64,000 bases of DNA from Mycobacterium sp. NS-7484 (GTDB lineage Bacteria; Actinomycetota; Actinomycetes; Mycobacteriales; Mycobacteriaceae), in NCBI RefSeq assembly GCF_001953975.1, contig NZ_MBEJ01000035.1, positions 23,622 through 87,621 of the forward strand. Reading direction: 5' to 3'. How positions within the stretch are numbered: the stretch's first letter is position 1; each line of letters begins with the position of its first letter. A model generated the notes under the pieces. It ran no database searches. It saw only the letters and a list, made by a program, of their open reading frames with translations, and had not been told where the DNA came from. The position numbers were made by a program, and so were the translations under genes. This document shows positions 14,282 to 24,573 of the stretch, one piece after another.

Positions 14282-15359
14282 CTGGTTCAGCCTGGACATC
14301 ATCTATTACCCGGTGTCGGCGATCATGTGGGTTTGGTACAAGGCGTTCGCCTTCCTGCTGGGCCCCGAGAACTTCTTCGCCTGGGCGCTGTCGGTGATGT
14401 TCCTGGTGTTCACTCTCCGCGCGATCCTCTACAAGCCCTTCGTCAAGCAGATCCGCACCACGCGGCAGATGCAGGAACTGCAGCCGCAGATCAAGGCCCT
14501 GCAGAAGAAGTACGGCAAGGACCGGCAGCGCATGGCGCTGGAGATGCAGAAGCTGCAGCGCGAGCACGGGTTCAACCCGATCCTGGGCTGCCTGCCGATG
14601 CTGGCGCAGGTGCCGGTGTTTCTCGGCCTGTACCACGTGCTGATGTCCTTCAACCGGACCCAGACCGGCATCGGCCGGTTGGGTCTGTCGGTGGAGGAGA
14701 ACCGCAGCCTGCCCAACTATGTGTTCAGCGCGACCGACGTCGGGCACTTCCTCGACGCGAACCTCTTCGGGGCACCGCTAGGCGCAACGATGATCCAGCA
14801 GCACGGCCTCGAGGCGTTCACCGAATTCAACCGGCTGTCCGTCGTTCTGGTCGGTGTGCCGATCATGATCCTGGCCGGCATCGCCACCCACTTCAACAGC
14901 CGGGCCTCGGTGGCGCGCCAGAGCGTGGAAGCCGCCGCCAACCCGCAGACCGCGATGATGAACAAGCTCGCGCTCTACGTCTTCCCACTCGGTGTGGTGG
15001 TCGGTGGTCCGTTCCTGCCGCTGGCGGTGATCATCTACTGGCTGTCCAACAACATCTGGACCTACGGTCAGCAGCACTACGTGTTCGGGATGATCGAGAA
15101 GGAAGAGGAAGCCAAGAAGGCCGAGGCGCTCGAGCGCCGCTCGGCGAATGCGCCGGCACCCGGAGCCAAGCCCAACCGTGCGCGTAAGGCCGAAGCAGCG
15201 ACCGCGCCGGCGGCCACGGAGGACGCCGAGGACGCCGAGGCTGATGCCGATGCGACCCCGTCTGGAGACGAGAAGAACCCGGCAGCGCAAGAGGGAGGGC
15301 AGAGCGTGAACCTCAACAAGCCCAAGCCCGGCGCGCGCCCCAAGAAGCGGAAACGGTGA
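14274..15359 (+). CDS. yidC: Membrane protein insertase YidC
   Basis: YidC inserts and folds membrane proteins. The 361-residue product has five hydrophobic segments, starting [20 protein letters not shown]. It also has the cytoplasmic coiled loop rich in Lys and Gln ([19 protein letters not shown]) and a charged C-terminal tail ending PKKRKR that likely binds ribosomes. I chose the GTG at 14274 (GAGGGGAG upstream) because the protein then aligns with the mycobacterial N terminus; a frame open from 14232 adds 14 unrelated residues. Confidence 0.95.
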   Translation: MFNWFSLDIIYYPVSAIMWVWYKAFAFLLGPENFFAWALSVMFLVFTLRAILYKPFVKQIRTTRQMQELQPQIKALQKKYGKDRQRMALEMQKLQREHGFNPILGCLPMLAQVPVFLGLYHVLMSFNRTQTGIGRLGLSVEENRSLPNYVFSATDVGHFLDANLFGAPLGATMIQQHGLEAFTEFNRLSVVLVGVPIMILAGIATHFNSRASVARQSVEAAANPQTAMMNKLALYVFPLGVVVGGPFLPLAVIIYWLSNNIWTYGQQHYVFGMIEKEEEAKKAEALERRSANAPAPGAKPNRARKAEAATAPAATEDAEDAEADADATPSGDEKNPAAQEGGQSVNLNKPKPGARPKKRKR

Positions 15360-15397
15360 CCAGTTCTCACACTGGCTACAAGTAGGGAGAGACGGAT

Positions 15398-15940
15398 ATG
15401 ACTGACGCACAGACGACCGAGCCCGACGCGGAGGTGGACGAGGCCACCCCGCCCGCGCCGAAGAGCGAGGACGATCTGGAGGAGCGGCTGGTTGCCGAAG
15501 GCGAGATCGCCGGCGACTACCTGGAGGAGCTTCTCGACCTGTTGGACTTCGACGGCGATATCGACCTCGACGTCGAAGGGGACCGCGCGGTGGTGAGCAT
15601 CGACGGCGGCGGAGACCTGAGCAAGTTGGTGGGCCGCAAGGGTGAGGTGCTCGACGCACTCCAGGAACTGACCCGATTGGCCGTGCACCAGAAGACCGGC
15701 GAGCGCAGCCGGCTGATGCTGGACATCGCGCGGTGGCGTCGCCGTCGGCGCGACGAGCTCGCTGCTCTGGGCGACAAGGTGGCCCGTCGCGTGCTCGAGT
15801 CCGGCGAACGTGAAGAGTTGGCTCCGATGACGCCGTTCGAGCGCAAGATCGTTCATGACGCGGTGGCCGCGGTCGACGGGGTCCGCAGCGAGAGCGAGGG
15901 CGTGGAGCCGTCGCGACGCGTCGTCGTTCTGCTTGGCTGA
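15398..15940 (+). CDS. Jag/KhpB-type RNA-binding protein with R3H domain
   Basis: The 180-residue protein has an acidic N terminus, a KH-like domain (about 55-115, VVSIDGGGDLSKLVGRKGEV) and a C-terminal R3H domain with the core MTPFERKIVHDAV. Jag/KhpB proteins bind small RNAs and affect cell division and the envelope in other Gram-positives. It follows yidC by 38 bases with a GGGAGAG ribosome site. In this family yidC and jag commonly sit together. Confidence 0.92.
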   Translation: MTDAQTTEPDAEVDEATPPAPKSEDDLEERLVAEGEIAGDYLEELLDLLDFDGDIDLDVEGDRAVVSIDGGGDLSKLVGRKGEVLDALQELTRLAVHQKTGERSRLMLDIARWRRRRRDELAALGDKVARRVLESGEREELAPMTPFERKIVHDAVAAVDGVRSESEGVEPSRRVVVLLG

Positions 15941-15961
15941 GTTCTAGTTACAAAGGTGTAG

Positions 15962-16714
<753 letters not shown>

Positions 16715-16716
16715 GG

Positions 16717-17697
16717 ATGGGTTCTGATCGGCAGCGCGCTGCCGCAGCGGATGCAACGCCCGCCGTTTCACGTGAAACGGTTTCACGTGAAACGTGGAAC
16801 GACGGTGCAGCGTGGTCGACGGACGCGAGTATGGACACGCCCATCGCGGCAGAGGCCGAGCAGGCGACCCGCGTGCTCCATACGAAGCACGGTCAGCTTC
16901 CACGGCCCTCGCGCCAGCGGGTGTTCACGATCGCCAATCAGAAGGGCGGCGTCGGTAAGACGACGACCGCTGTGAATGTGGCGGCGGCACTCGCGCTACA
17001 GGGGCTGCGCACCCTGGTGATCGATCTCGATCCGCAGGGCAATGCCAGCACGGCGCTCGGTATCGAACATCGCCCGGGCACCCCGTCGTCCTACGAGGTA
17101 CTCATCGGCGATATCCCGGTAGAGGAAGCGCTGCAGCGAAGCCCGCACAGCGATCGTCTGTTCTGCATCCCCGCCACGATCGACTTGGCCGGCGCGGAGA
17201 TCGAACTGGTCTCCATGGTGGCCCGCGAAGGGCGCTTGCGCTCCGCGCTCGCGGCGCTGGCCAACCATAATTTCGACTATGTGTTCATCGACTGCCCACC
17301 GTCACTCGGGCTGTTGACGATCAACGCTCTCGTCGCGGCGCCCGAGGTGCTCATCCCGATCCAGTGCGAGTACTACGCACTGGAGGGCGTCGGGCAGCTG
17401 CTGCGCAACATCGAGATGGTCAAGGCGCATCTGAACCCAGAGCTGTCGGTGTCGACCGTGATACTGACGATGTACGACGGGCGTACCAAGTTGGCGGACC
17501 AGGTGGCTGAAGACGTCCGGGAGCACTTCGGCGACAAGGTGTTGCGCACGGTGATCCCGCGCAGTGTGAAGGTGTCGGAAGCTCCGGGATACGGGATGAC
17601 GATCCTTGATTACGACCCGGGATCCCGCGGAGCGTTGAGCTATCTTGACGCCAGCCGAGAGATCGCGGAGCGCGGGGCACCGCCCCGGGCGCAGTAG
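16717..17697 (+). CDS. parA: Chromosome partitioning ATPase ParA
   Basis: ParA is the Walker-type ATPase that moves ParB-bound origins. The 326-residue product has a deviant Walker A KGGVGKTT at 76-83, the switch region DLDPQGNAS and a Walker [10 protein letters not shown]. Residues 1-65 are an extension containing VSRET twice in tandem, which is the translation of two parS sites. The ATG at 16717 has AGGAG at optimal distance; ATG 16711, which overlaps the rsmG stop, is the alternative. Confidence 0.95.
   Translation: MGSDRQRAAAADATPAVSRETVSRETWNDGAAWSTDASMDTPIAAEAEQATRVLHTKHGQLPRPSRQRVFTIANQKGGVGKTTTAVNVAAALALQGLRTLVIDLDPQGNASTALGIEHRPGTPSSYEVLIGDIPVEEALQRSPHSDRLFCIPATIDLAGAEIELVSMVAREGRLRSALAALANHNFDYVFIDCPPSLGLLTINALVAAPEVLIPIQCEYYALEGVGQLLRNIEMVKAHLNPELSVSTVILTMYDGRTKLADQVAEDVREHFGDKVLRTVIPRSVKVSEAPGYGMTILDYDPGSRGALSYLDASREIAERGAPPRAQ
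16764..16794. promoter_or_regulatory. Tandem parS sites 2 and 3
   Basis: Two copies of the core GTTTCACGTGAAAC (16765-16778 and 16780-16793), 15 bases apart, lie inside the 5' part of parA. With the site in rsmG this makes three strong parS sites within 800 bases, about 4-5 kb from dnaA. Confidence 0.93.
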
Positions 17698-17747
17698 GCA
17701 GTACCAGTGGGCAGACAGCGGACCGTAGGGATGAGCAGGAGACGACC

Positions 17748-18794
17748 ATGAATCAGCCGGCACGGAAGCGGAGTGGCCTCGGCAGGGGACTGGCGGCGCT
17801 CATCCCGACCGGTCCCGCGGAGGACGGCAACGATGCGCTGAGCCCGCGGATGGGCGCCAGCGCCGCCGATGTGCTTCTCGGGCCGCCGGCTGAGTCGGGC
17901 GCTCCGGGCACTCCAGGTGTCCCGCCCACCGCGGCACCGGCGGTGGCACGTGAAACCGACTCGGTTGTCACCGGTGATGTCGGGGCCACCTACCGCGAGA
18001 TCGACCCGAGCCTGATCCAGCCGAACCCACGTCAGCCCCGGCAGGTATTCGACGAAGAGGCGCTGAGCGAGTTGGTGCACTCGATCCGTGAGTTCGGATT
18101 GATGCAGCCAATCGTCGTCCGCGAGGTCACGGAGAACGGCGATACCCACTATCAGCTGGTGATGGGGGAGCGGCGCTGGCGTGCCGCCCAGCAGGCCGGC
18201 CTGGAGGCCATCCCGGCGATCGTTCGTGAGACCGGCGATGACAGCATGCTGCGCGACGCGCTGCTGGAAAACATCCACCGGGTCCAACTCAACCCGCTCG
18301 AAGAGGCGGCCGCATACCAGCAGCTGCTCGACGAGTTCGAGGTCACCCACGATGAACTGGCCGCACGTATCGGGCGGTCCCGGCCGTTGATCTCGAACAT
18401 GATCCGACTGCTGCGTCTTCCGATCGCGGTGCAGCGTCGAGTGGCTGCCGGGGTGCTGTCCGCGGGCCACGCGCGGGCCCTGCTGGCGTTGGAAGGCGGT
18501 CCGGAGAAGCAAGAGGAGCTGGCGGCACGGATCGTCGCTGAAGGAATGTCGGTGCGCGCCACAGAGGAGGCCGTGACACTGGCCAACCGCGACGGCAACA
18601 CCGCGCCGCCGGCGCCGCGGCGGAAGCCCATCCAGATGCCGGGCCTCCAGGATGTTGCTGAACGGCTCTCGTCGGCCTTCGATACTCGGGTCACCGTGAG
18701 TCTGGGCAAACGGAAGGGCAAGATCGTGGTCGAGTTCGGGTCGGTTGACGATTTGCAGCGCATTGTCGACATCATGAGCGCCGAACAGTCCTGA
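17748..18794 (+). CDS. parB: Chromosome partitioning protein ParB (CTPase)
   Basis: ParB binds parS, spreads as a CTP-dependent clamp and recruits SMC. The 348-residue protein begins with a ParA-interacting, basic N terminus ([15 protein letters not shown]). The ParB/Srx nuclease-like domain contains [15 protein letters not shown] and the CTP-binding GERRWRAA. A helix-turn-helix for parS and a C-terminal dimerisation domain follow. The ATG has AGGAG upstream and lies 50 bases after parA. A degenerate parS lies in its own coding sequence near 17943. Confidence 0.96.
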   Translation: MNQPARKRSGLGRGLAALIPTGPAEDGNDALSPRMGASAADVLLGPPAESGAPGTPGVPPTAAPAVARETDSVVTGDVGATYREIDPSLIQPNPRQPRQVFDEEALSELVHSIREFGLMQPIVVREVTENGDTHYQLVMGERRWRAAQQAGLEAIPAIVRETGDDSMLRDALLENIHRVQLNPLEEAAAYQQLLDEFEVTHDELAARIGRSRPLISNMIRLLRLPIAVQRRVAAGVLSAGHARALLALEGGPEKQEELAARIVAEGMSVRATEEAVTLANRDGNTAPPAPRRKPIQMPGLQDVAERLSSAFDTRVTVSLGKRKGKIVVEFGSVDDLQRIVDIMSAEQS

Positions 18795-19016
18795 AAGTCC
18801 ACGACCGAGGACACCAGGTTGTTCCGTCACTGTGACACATCAGTGATCAGCGCATGCAGCCGCGAACGCGTCAGAAAGCAAAGCGGCTGTGCGGCATAGG
18901 ATTTCACCTCGGAGGCGGAGCGCGATGAGATTTACGGGGCACAGTGTGTCCGTTCGGACCGACTCTCCTATCCTTGAGGGGCAGCCACGCACTCAGTGTG
19001 AAAGCCAGGGACCTCA
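18795..19016. other. Spacer between parB and the GNAT-like gene
   Basis: This 222-base gap has no gene. A weak stem (CACTG around 18829 with CAGTG) and a TATCCT at about 18966, possibly the -10 of the next gene, are the only features I see. Confidence 0.3.
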
Positions 19017-19862
19017 GTGACAACACGAATCACGCCGCTTCGGCTCGAAGGTTTCGAGCAGCTGCCCAAGCATGCGCGGCGGTGTGTGTTCTGGGAAGTC
19101 GATCCGACCACAATCGACGACGACCGTCTGGGCGACCCCGAGTTCGAGAAAGAAGCGTGGCTGTCCATGGTCATGCTGGAGTGGGGATCGTGCGGTCAAC
19201 TGGCCGTCATGGCCCGTCCCGACGACGCACCGGATGCTACGTCCGAGGTGGACGCCGCAGATCAGGATGTTCGGCTCGACGTCGTCGCCGCGGCCTCGGA
19301 GTTCGGCTTGGCGCCGCCGGCCGGCGTGGACGAACCGTGTCTGGGTTTCGCGTTCTATGCACCCCCGGGTGCCGTGCCACGGGCGCGGCTGTTTCCCACC
19401 GCCCCGGTGAGTGCCGACGCGATTCTGTTGACCGCTGTTGGCGTGGATTCCACCGAGGACAGCGAGCGGCTGTCTCAGAACCTGCTTGCCGCGGTCGTCA
19501 CCGATCTGGTCCGACGCGGTGTCCGTGCGTTGGAAGCGTTCGGCTACACCGCGGGACTGACCGAACTTTCCGACAGCGGGAAGCTGCCTGCCGAGTTGTC
19601 CGCGGTGACACGGGTTCTGGGGGACTGCGCGGTGGACCGGTGCATGCTCGAATCTGATTTTCTCGAAGATGTCGGCTTCACGGTCGTCGCACCACATCCG
19701 TATTTCCCCAGACTGCGGTTGGAACTCGACAAGGGACTCGGCTGGAAGGCTGAAGTGGAAGCCGCACTCGAGCGACTACTGGAGAATGCGCGCATCGAGC
19801 TACCGGTCGGTGCGGGGATGTCCGGCACCGGTTTCAGTGCGAAAAGTACTGCGCCCCAGTAA
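19017..19862 (+). CDS. GNAT-like conserved protein (Rv3916c-like)
   Basis: The 281-residue protein is the conserved neighbour of parB in mycobacteria. Its middle contains hydrophobic strands (AILLTAVGVDSTEDSERLSQNLLAAVVTDLVRRGVRALEAFGY). A C-terminal FLEDVGFTVVAPHPYFPRLRLEL resembles the end of N-acetyltransferase folds. The acetyl-CoA loop is not clear enough to assert activity. The GTG start is preceded by AGGGAC. It converges on the SRPBCC gene with a 13-base gap. Confidence 0.7.
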   Translation: MTTRITPLRLEGFEQLPKHARRCVFWEVDPTTIDDDRLGDPEFEKEAWLSMVMLEWGSCGQLAVMARPDDAPDATSEVDAADQDVRLDVVAAASEFGLAPPAGVDEPCLGFAFYAPPGAVPRARLFPTAPVSADAILLTAVGVDSTEDSERLSQNLLAAVVTDLVRRGVRALEAFGYTAGLTELSDSGKLPAELSAVTRVLGDCAVDRCMLESDFLEDVGFTVVAPHPYFPRLRLELDKGLGWKAEVEAALERLLENARIELPVGAGMSGTGFSAKSTAPQ

Positions 19863-19875
19863 AAGCTACGTCGAC

Positions 19876-20307
19876 TCAGCCGGCACGGCGGCGTGCTGCG
19901 CGTACAGCGCCCGCGCTGGCCACACGTAGGGCGACGGCGACGATGAACTGTGAGCCGGGAATGACCGTGCGGAAGCTGATCTCGGTTGTCATTCGAGTGC
20001 CGCCGGCAACCGGTGCGACCGTGATCTGACCGACGTAGTCACGAAACGGTAGCCCGGACACCAACTCGTACCGAAGTTTCGTCGGCGCCTCGAATGCCGT
20101 GATTCGTTCGCGGATGGGAGATCCGAACAGATGGATGGCGCGCACAGCACCCACCCCGTTGCGATTTGGGGTGCCATCCTGTTCCAGGATGACCTTGCGT
20201 GCGGGCATCCACTCGGCCATCTGTTCGTGGTTGGAGACGACGTCCCACGCCACCAGTGGGTCGACCGCGATGTCGCGACTGTCGGTGTAGCGATACGTCC
20301 GCGCCAT
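19876..20307 (-). CDS. SRPBCC (START-like) ligand-binding family protein
   Basis: The 143-residue protein fits the polyketide-cyclase/SRPBCC superfamily. It begins with an IAVDPLVAWDVVSNHEQMAEWMP-type segment, passes through IRERITAFEAPTKLRYELVSGLPF and ends in a long C-terminal helix with a basic tail. Such proteins form a hydrophobic cavity for lipids or small molecules; the ligand here is unknown. It follows cwlM on the same strand, separated by a 25-bp tandem repeat. I do not recall an orthologue at this place in M. tuberculosis, so it may be an insertion. Confidence 0.75.
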   Translation of the reverse strand: MARTYRYTDSRDIAVDPLVAWDVVSNHEQMAEWMPARKVILEQDGTPNRNGVGAVRAIHLFGSPIRERITAFEAPTKLRYELVSGLPFRDYVGQITVAPVAGGTRMTTEISFRTVIPGSQFIVAVALRVASAGAVRAARRRAG

Positions 20308-20346
20308 ATCGATCAGCTAAGCACGGACCGGGGCGCGTTCAAGCTT

Positions 20347-20439
20347 GTCTGGCGCTCACGCGCTCAGGTCCAATTGGCGCTCACGCGCTCAAGCTCAATT
20401 GGCGCTCACGCGCTCAAGCTCAATTGGCGCTCACGCGCC
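20347..20439. repeat. 25-bp tandem repeat, 3.7 copies
   Basis: Copies at 20347-20371, 20372-20396, 20397-20421 and a partial one at 20422-20439 share the unit AATTGGCGCTCACGCGCTCA followed by AGCTC. Copies 2 and 3 are identical and copy 1 differs at its ends. The partial copy contains the cwlM stop codon, so the array looks like an amplification of the cwlM 3' end. It lies in the 123-base gap before the SRPBCC gene. Confidence 0.9.
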
Positions 20440-21621
20440 GCGGCCGGCCTGTTCCACCGACAACTCATGCGCCAACAACTCGGCAAAGGTGAAAGTGCCT
20501 GTGGGGCGGTCGTTTTTACCCAGCAGGTACAGACGTTTGACGGCGGCCAGGATGCCCTCGGCGATGGCGTCGCGGGTATGGGTGGACAGCAGTAGGCCAC
20601 GGTCGTGTGGATTGGTGATGTAGCCGATGTCGACCTGAACGGTGGGCATGCGGGTCAGGCGTAGCAGATCCCAGGTCCGGCCGTGGGAGCGGCAGTCACG
20701 TAAACCGGTGCGCGCCACAACTTCTCGTTGAATGAAGTCGGCCAGATTGCGGCCGATGGTCGACACCGAACCGTGGGAGTTGCCGAAGTGGAACGAGGCC
20801 ACGCCGTTCGCGGCGGGGGAGGCCTGTGTTTCACAGCGCAGGCTGATCATCAGGTCGGCGCCCACGGTGTTGGCGGTGTTGGCGCGATCGACGTCGAGCG
20901 GGCTGCGGTTGGCCGGCCGGGAGATGAAGGTCTCCATGCCGATCGCCGTCATCCGGCCTTCGAGCCGACTGGCCAAGTCCCACAAGATGTCTGCCTCGCT
21001 GATCGGGCCATCGGGCCCGTGCATGATCATCCCGTGGTCCGCACCGCCGCGGCCCGGATCGATGATGACGTGCTTACCGGACAGGCGGGGCCCCGAACGG
21101 CGGACCAGTTCTTCTTCGCGGATGGCGTGCGGTGAGCCGCCGGTGACGCGTGGGCCGAGAAAGTACAGGGAGCGCAACGTCTCCGGGCCGCAGATACCGT
21201 CTGGGTAGAGCCCGTACTCACGCTGATACGACGACAGCGCGTTGTGCGTCTGCAGGCCGAAATGTCCGTCGACCATGCCGGTGTAGAAGCCGAGATCCTG
21301 CAGCCGTGCCTGCAGCGTGGCGACGTCGTCGCCGTACATGGGCGCCCCGAACTGGTGGGTCAGGGTGCGGGCGCCAAGCCGGTAGGAGGCCTCACGCAGC
21401 GCGCGGTAGGTGGCCTCTCCGACGATGCCGTCCACCAGCAGACCACGATGCTGTTGAAAAGCCCGAACGGCACGGTCGAGCTCGTCGTCAAAGGCGTCGA
21501 GCGCAACATGTCTACCGGTGCTCAGGTCAGCGTCCGGGCTGTCCATCAGACCTAATGCGGCCAACGCTGCCCGGATCTCGGTGACTGCTCCGCCACGATC
21601 ACCGCGACGCAGACTCGACAT
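20431..21621 (-). CDS. cwlM: CwlM, amidase-like regulator of peptidoglycan synthesis
   Basis: The 396-residue protein has two peptidoglycan-binding-1 repeats (about 5-70 and 80-150) and an Amidase_3 domain (HVIIDPGRGGADHG onward). It has no signal peptide and is cytoplasmic. In mycobacteria it is phosphorylated by PknB and activates MurA rather than cutting peptidoglycan. The C-terminal PTGTFTF holds Thr374, matching in position the phospho-threonine known from M. smegmatis. The ATG has GGAGGGG upstream. It is the last gene of the murJ-sigM-trx-cwlM group. Confidence 0.93.
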   Translation of the reverse strand: MSSLRRGDRGGAVTEIRAALAALGLMDSPDADLSTGRHVALDAFDDELDRAVRAFQQHRGLLVDGIVGEATYRALREASYRLGARTLTHQFGAPMYGDDVATLQARLQDLGFYTGMVDGHFGLQTHNALSSYQREYGLYPDGICGPETLRSLYFLGPRVTGGSPHAIREEELVRRSGPRLSGKHVIIDPGRGGADHGMIMHGPDGPISEADILWDLASRLEGRMTAIGMETFISRPANRSPLDVDRANTANTVGADLMISLRCETQASPAANGVASFHFGNSHGSVSTIGRNLADFIQREVVARTGLRDCRSHGRTWDLLRLTRMPTVQVDIGYITNPHDRGLLLSTHTRDAIAEGILAAVKRLYLLGKNDRPTGTFTFAELLAHELSVEQAGRGA

Positions 21622-21747
21622 TCGGCCCCTCCATGCTGGTCTCCGGCCGTCTGCCGGACTAGCTAGCCAGCATTGTCTCAGACTTCGGCCACATACCGGA
21701 AAACGCCAGGCGTATCCGCGGTGGGCGTGGTGGCAGTTTTTTGGGCG

Positions 21748-22080
21748 TCAGAGCGCGTCGGAAAGCTCGCGTAGCAGTGCCGCCTTGCCCTTGGCGCCGA
21801 CGATGCGCTTCACCGGCTGACCGTCCTTGAACAGGATCATGGTCGGGATCGACACCACCTGGAAATCACGTGCGGTGACCGGGTTGGCATCCACGTCGAG
21901 CTTGGCCACGCGCAGCTCACCGGCCTTCTCGCCGGCGATCTCCTCCAGGACGGGGGCAACCATCTTGCAGGGCCCGCACCAGGTGGCCCAGAAGTCCACC
22001 AGCACCGGGGTGCTGCTGCTCAGAACGTCGTTGGAGAACGAATCGTCGGTGACCGTAACTGTTGCGTTGTCCGCACTCAT
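21748..22080 (-). CDS. trxA: Thioredoxin
   Basis: This is a 110-residue thioredoxin with the active site WCGPCK (Cys35, Cys38), the cis-proline region VVSIPTMILF and an intact fold. It reduces disulphides in the cytoplasm using electrons from the thioredoxin reductase encoded 32 bases upstream. It corresponds to trxC of M. tuberculosis. A GGAGAG site precedes the ATG. Confidence 0.96.
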   Translation of the reverse strand: MSADNATVTVTDDSFSNDVLSSSTPVLVDFWATWCGPCKMVAPVLEEIAGEKAGELRVAKLDVDANPVTARDFQVVSIPTMILFKDGQPVKRIVGAKGKAALLRELSDAL

Positions 22081-22112
22081 GGAGCTCTCCTGTCGTCGAA
22101 AACTGTTGGGGG

Positions 22113-23048
22113 TCAGCTGTTGTCAGCGAGCCAACGCTCGGTGTCGATGGCCGCTGAACAACCGCTGCCCGCGGCGGTGATGGCCTGGCGGTAGGTGTGG
22201 TCGACAAGGTCGCCGGCGGCGAAGACACCGTCGAGCGTGGTGGCCGTGGTACGGCCGTTCACCTTCACGTAGCCCTCGTCGTCGAGTTCTATCTGGCCTC
22301 GGACGAGCCCCGATCGCGGATCGTGACCGATCGCCACGAACACGCCGGTGACGTCGAGCTTGGATTCCTCACCGGTGACGGTGTTGCGCAGCCGCACCCC
22401 GGTCACCTTCGGATCGCCCTCGATCTGGGTGATCTCGGTGTTGGTCAGGAAGGTGATCTTCTCGTTGGCGCGGGCGCGTTCCAGCATGATCTTGGAGGCA
22501 CGGAACTCGTCGCGGCGGTGCACCAGCGTGACCGAGCTGGCGAAGCGGGTGAGGAAGGTGGCCTCCTCCATCGCCGAGTCACCGCCGCCGACCACGATGA
22601 TGTCCTGGTCACGGAAGAAGAAGCCGTCACAGGTGGCGCAAGTGCTCACGCCCATGCCGGTCAACGCTTCCTCGCCGGGCACACCGAGGTGCCGCGCCGC
22701 GGCGCCCATCGCCAGGATCACCGAGCGGGCCTGGTGGGTCTCGTCGCCGACGGTGACCGTCTTGACGGGGCCGGTGAGGTCGACGGCGTCGACATCCTCC
22801 ATGCGCAGGTCGGCGCCGAAGCGCAGGGCCTGCTCCCGCATCTCGTCCATGAGCTCGGGGCCGGTGATGCCCTCACGGAAGCCGGGGTAGTTCTCCACCT
22901 CGGTGGTGGTCATCAGCGCGCCGCCGAACTGCGTGCCCTCGAACACCAGCGGCTTGAGCTGGGCGCGGGCGGCGTAGATGGCCGCGGTGTAACCGGCCGG
23001 GCCGGAACCGATGATGATGACGTCGTGAACCGTCGCTGAGGTGGACAT
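22113..23048 (-). CDS. trxB: Thioredoxin reductase
   Basis: This NADPH-dependent flavoprotein recharges thioredoxin. The 311-residue product has the FAD motif [18 protein letters not shown], the redox-active CATC in [10 protein letters not shown], the NADPH motif [12 protein letters not shown], and the C-terminal [10 protein letters not shown]. It forms an operon with trxA. Confidence 0.97.
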   Translation of the reverse strand: MSTSATVHDVIIIGSGPAGYTAAIYAARAQLKPLVFEGTQFGGALMTTTEVENYPGFREGITGPELMDEMREQALRFGADLRMEDVDAVDLTGPVKTVTVGDETHQARSVILAMGAAARHLGVPGEEALTGMGVSTCATCDGFFFRDQDIIVVGGGDSAMEEATFLTRFASSVTLVHRRDEFRASKIMLERARANEKITFLTNTEITQIEGDPKVTGVRLRNTVTGEESKLDVTGVFVAIGHDPRSGLVRGQIELDDEGYVKVNGRTTATTLDGVFAAGDLVDHTYRQAITAAGSGCSAAIDTERWLADNS

Positions 23049-23129
23049 GTAGGCCTTTCTGCCGTTCTCGGCACGGGTTGCAACGTCAGCCTAGGCCGGA
23101 TCTGTTCCCAGGCGAGCGCGTAGGTCACA

Positions 23130-23873
23130 CTACGGACTTCTCACCGGGCGGTTGAGCACGGTCCGGGCCAGCAACCCGGCACGACCACCGTCGCAGTCGG
23201 CGGCCACGACGAGCGCGACAGCGGCAGACGGCGCCCCGTCCGCGGCCGGCAACAGCATCAGCACCCCGCGCCGGCCGGCGACGTCGTGTGGCCGGGCGCC
23301 CAGAATCTGCACCCCGGGCGGGTAACCGAGCGCTTGCAGGCACGCCGCGCGGTGCTGCGGGTCGCCCAGTGGGCCCAGGTCCGCCGGCGCCGACAGCAGT
23401 CCGAGGATCTGGGACTCGGGCAGGCCGATGTCGGTGCGCGGCGGTGACACGCTGATCCGGCCCACGCTGGTCAACGTCGACGTCGTCGTCGCCGGTGGCC
23501 GCAGCAACATCAGGCTGCCGATCACGATCGCCACCACGGCCGCAACCGCCCCGGTGGCCGCAGCCACCAACTTCCAGCGCCGGGTGCCCGCAGTCCCCGG
23601 CGCGGCCCGCAGTGCCTCGGACAGGCGGGCGCTGACCTCCTCGGGAACCTCCGGAGCTGACGCCGAATCGGTGCCGAGCGCACGCACCTCCCGGCGCACC
23701 CGGTCGAGGGCGGACAAGATCTCCCTGGCTTCGGGGCCGGCCTGCGGATCGGTGCGCACCCGCCGGCGCACCTGCGCGGCGGTGGCGTCGTCGAGCAGCC
23801 CGGCCTGCAGGTCCGCGAGCAGCTCAGCAGGAATCGGACCGTCCGACGGCACTCGGGGCGTGCTGCCGTTCAT
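23130..23873 (-). CDS. Anti-sigma-M factor (RsmA/Rv3912-like)
   Basis: The 247-residue protein has a cytoplasmic N-terminal part rich in helices (about 1-100), one membrane segment (KLVAAATGAVAAVVAIVIGS) and an external C-terminal domain. This is the layout of membrane anti-sigma factors, and it lies directly after sigM. The ATG at 23873 gives a 50-base overlap with sigM; a start at 23924 would overlap more. The family member in M. tuberculosis binds SigM. Confidence 0.8.
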   Translation of the reverse strand: MNGSTPRVPSDGPIPAELLADLQAGLLDDATAAQVRRRVRTDPQAGPEAREILSALDRVRREVRALGTDSASAPEVPEEVSARLSEALRAAPGTAGTRRWKLVAAATGAVAAVVAIVIGSLMLLRPPATTTSTLTSVGRISVSPPRTDIGLPESQILGLLSAPADLGPLGDPQHRAACLQALGYPPGVQILGARPHDVAGRRGVLMLLPAADGAPSAAVALVVAADCDGGRAGLLARTVLNRPVRSP

Positions 23874-24474
23874 CGGCTTCAAAATACTGGAGCAGCCGGG
23901 CCAGCTTGGTCCTGGCGCGGGCACACCGGCTCTTCACGGTGCCCTCGGCCACCCCGAGCAGCCGCGCGGTCTCGGCCACCGAGTAACCCTGCATGTCGAC
24001 GGCCACCACGGCGGCGCGCTGCTCGACCGGCAGCTGCATGAGTGCCCGTTCGATCATGATGGCGGTGTCCACGCGCGGGGCCGGGTCGCCGGCGGGGTCA
24101 CGCACGTGACACAGGTGGCCGAGTTCGTAGAGAGCCGCGGCGGGCTGGGTGCGTGACCGGCGCACCCGGTCCAGGCAGGCGTTGACGACGATGCGGTAGA
24201 GCCAGCTGCTGACGGCCGAGTCATAGCGGAACGACGCGGCCGTGCGATGCGCCGACAACAACGCATCCTGTACCGCGTCGTCGGCATCCTCATGGTGCCG
24301 GCTGGTCAGAAACGCCAAGCGGCGCAGCTGACGATGGTGCCGGTGGACGAGTTCCTCGAAGGCATACCGGTCTCCGGCGACGTGGGCGGCGAGCAGTTCG
24401 GCGTCAGAGCGATCGGTCGCGTCGTGCTCCCGTATCTGCTCCACCGGCTTGCCGGTCCCCCCGAACCTTCCCAC
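23824..24474 (-). CDS. sigM: ECF sigma factor SigM
   Basis: This 216-residue ECF sigma factor has region 2 (AFEELVHRHHRQLRRLAFLTSRHHEDADDAVQD and the -10-melting segment SFRYDSAVSSWLYRIVVNACLD) and region 4 with a helix-turn-helix (SVAETARLLGVAEGTVKSRCARAR). SigM directs envelope and secreted-protein genes in mycobacteria and is held by the downstream anti-sigma factor. The start codon GTG at 24474 is preceded by a leaderless-type promoter. Confidence 0.93.
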   Translation of the reverse strand: MGRFGGTGKPVEQIREHDATDRSDAELLAAHVAGDRYAFEELVHRHHRQLRRLAFLTSRHHEDADDAVQDALLSAHRTAASFRYDSAVSSWLYRIVVNACLDRVRRSRTQPAAALYELGHLCHVRDPAGDPAPRVDTAIMIERALMQLPVEQRAAVVAVDMQGYSVAETARLLGVAEGTVKSRCARARTKLARLLQYFEADERQHAPSAVGRSDSC

Positions 24475-24480
24475 ACGCTG

Positions 24481-24486
24481 AACTTA
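24481..24486 (-). promoter_or_regulatory. Candidate leaderless promoter of sigM
   Basis: TAAGTT on the minus strand lies 6 bases before the GTG start. It fits TANNNT for a transcript beginning at the start codon. An ECF-type autoregulated promoter is not evident. Confidence 0.4.
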
Positions 24487-24573
24487 AACGCTGTCCGGTA
24501 CCCACCTGGACACTTGTTTGCCCGCAGCGGCATAACCCCAGCTCACAGCGCTATGAGGGCTGTGGATGGGTTG

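Noticed and set aside
20347..20439. Possible CRISPR array
   Set aside because: The repeats are directly adjacent with no spacers, and there are no cas genes in the window.
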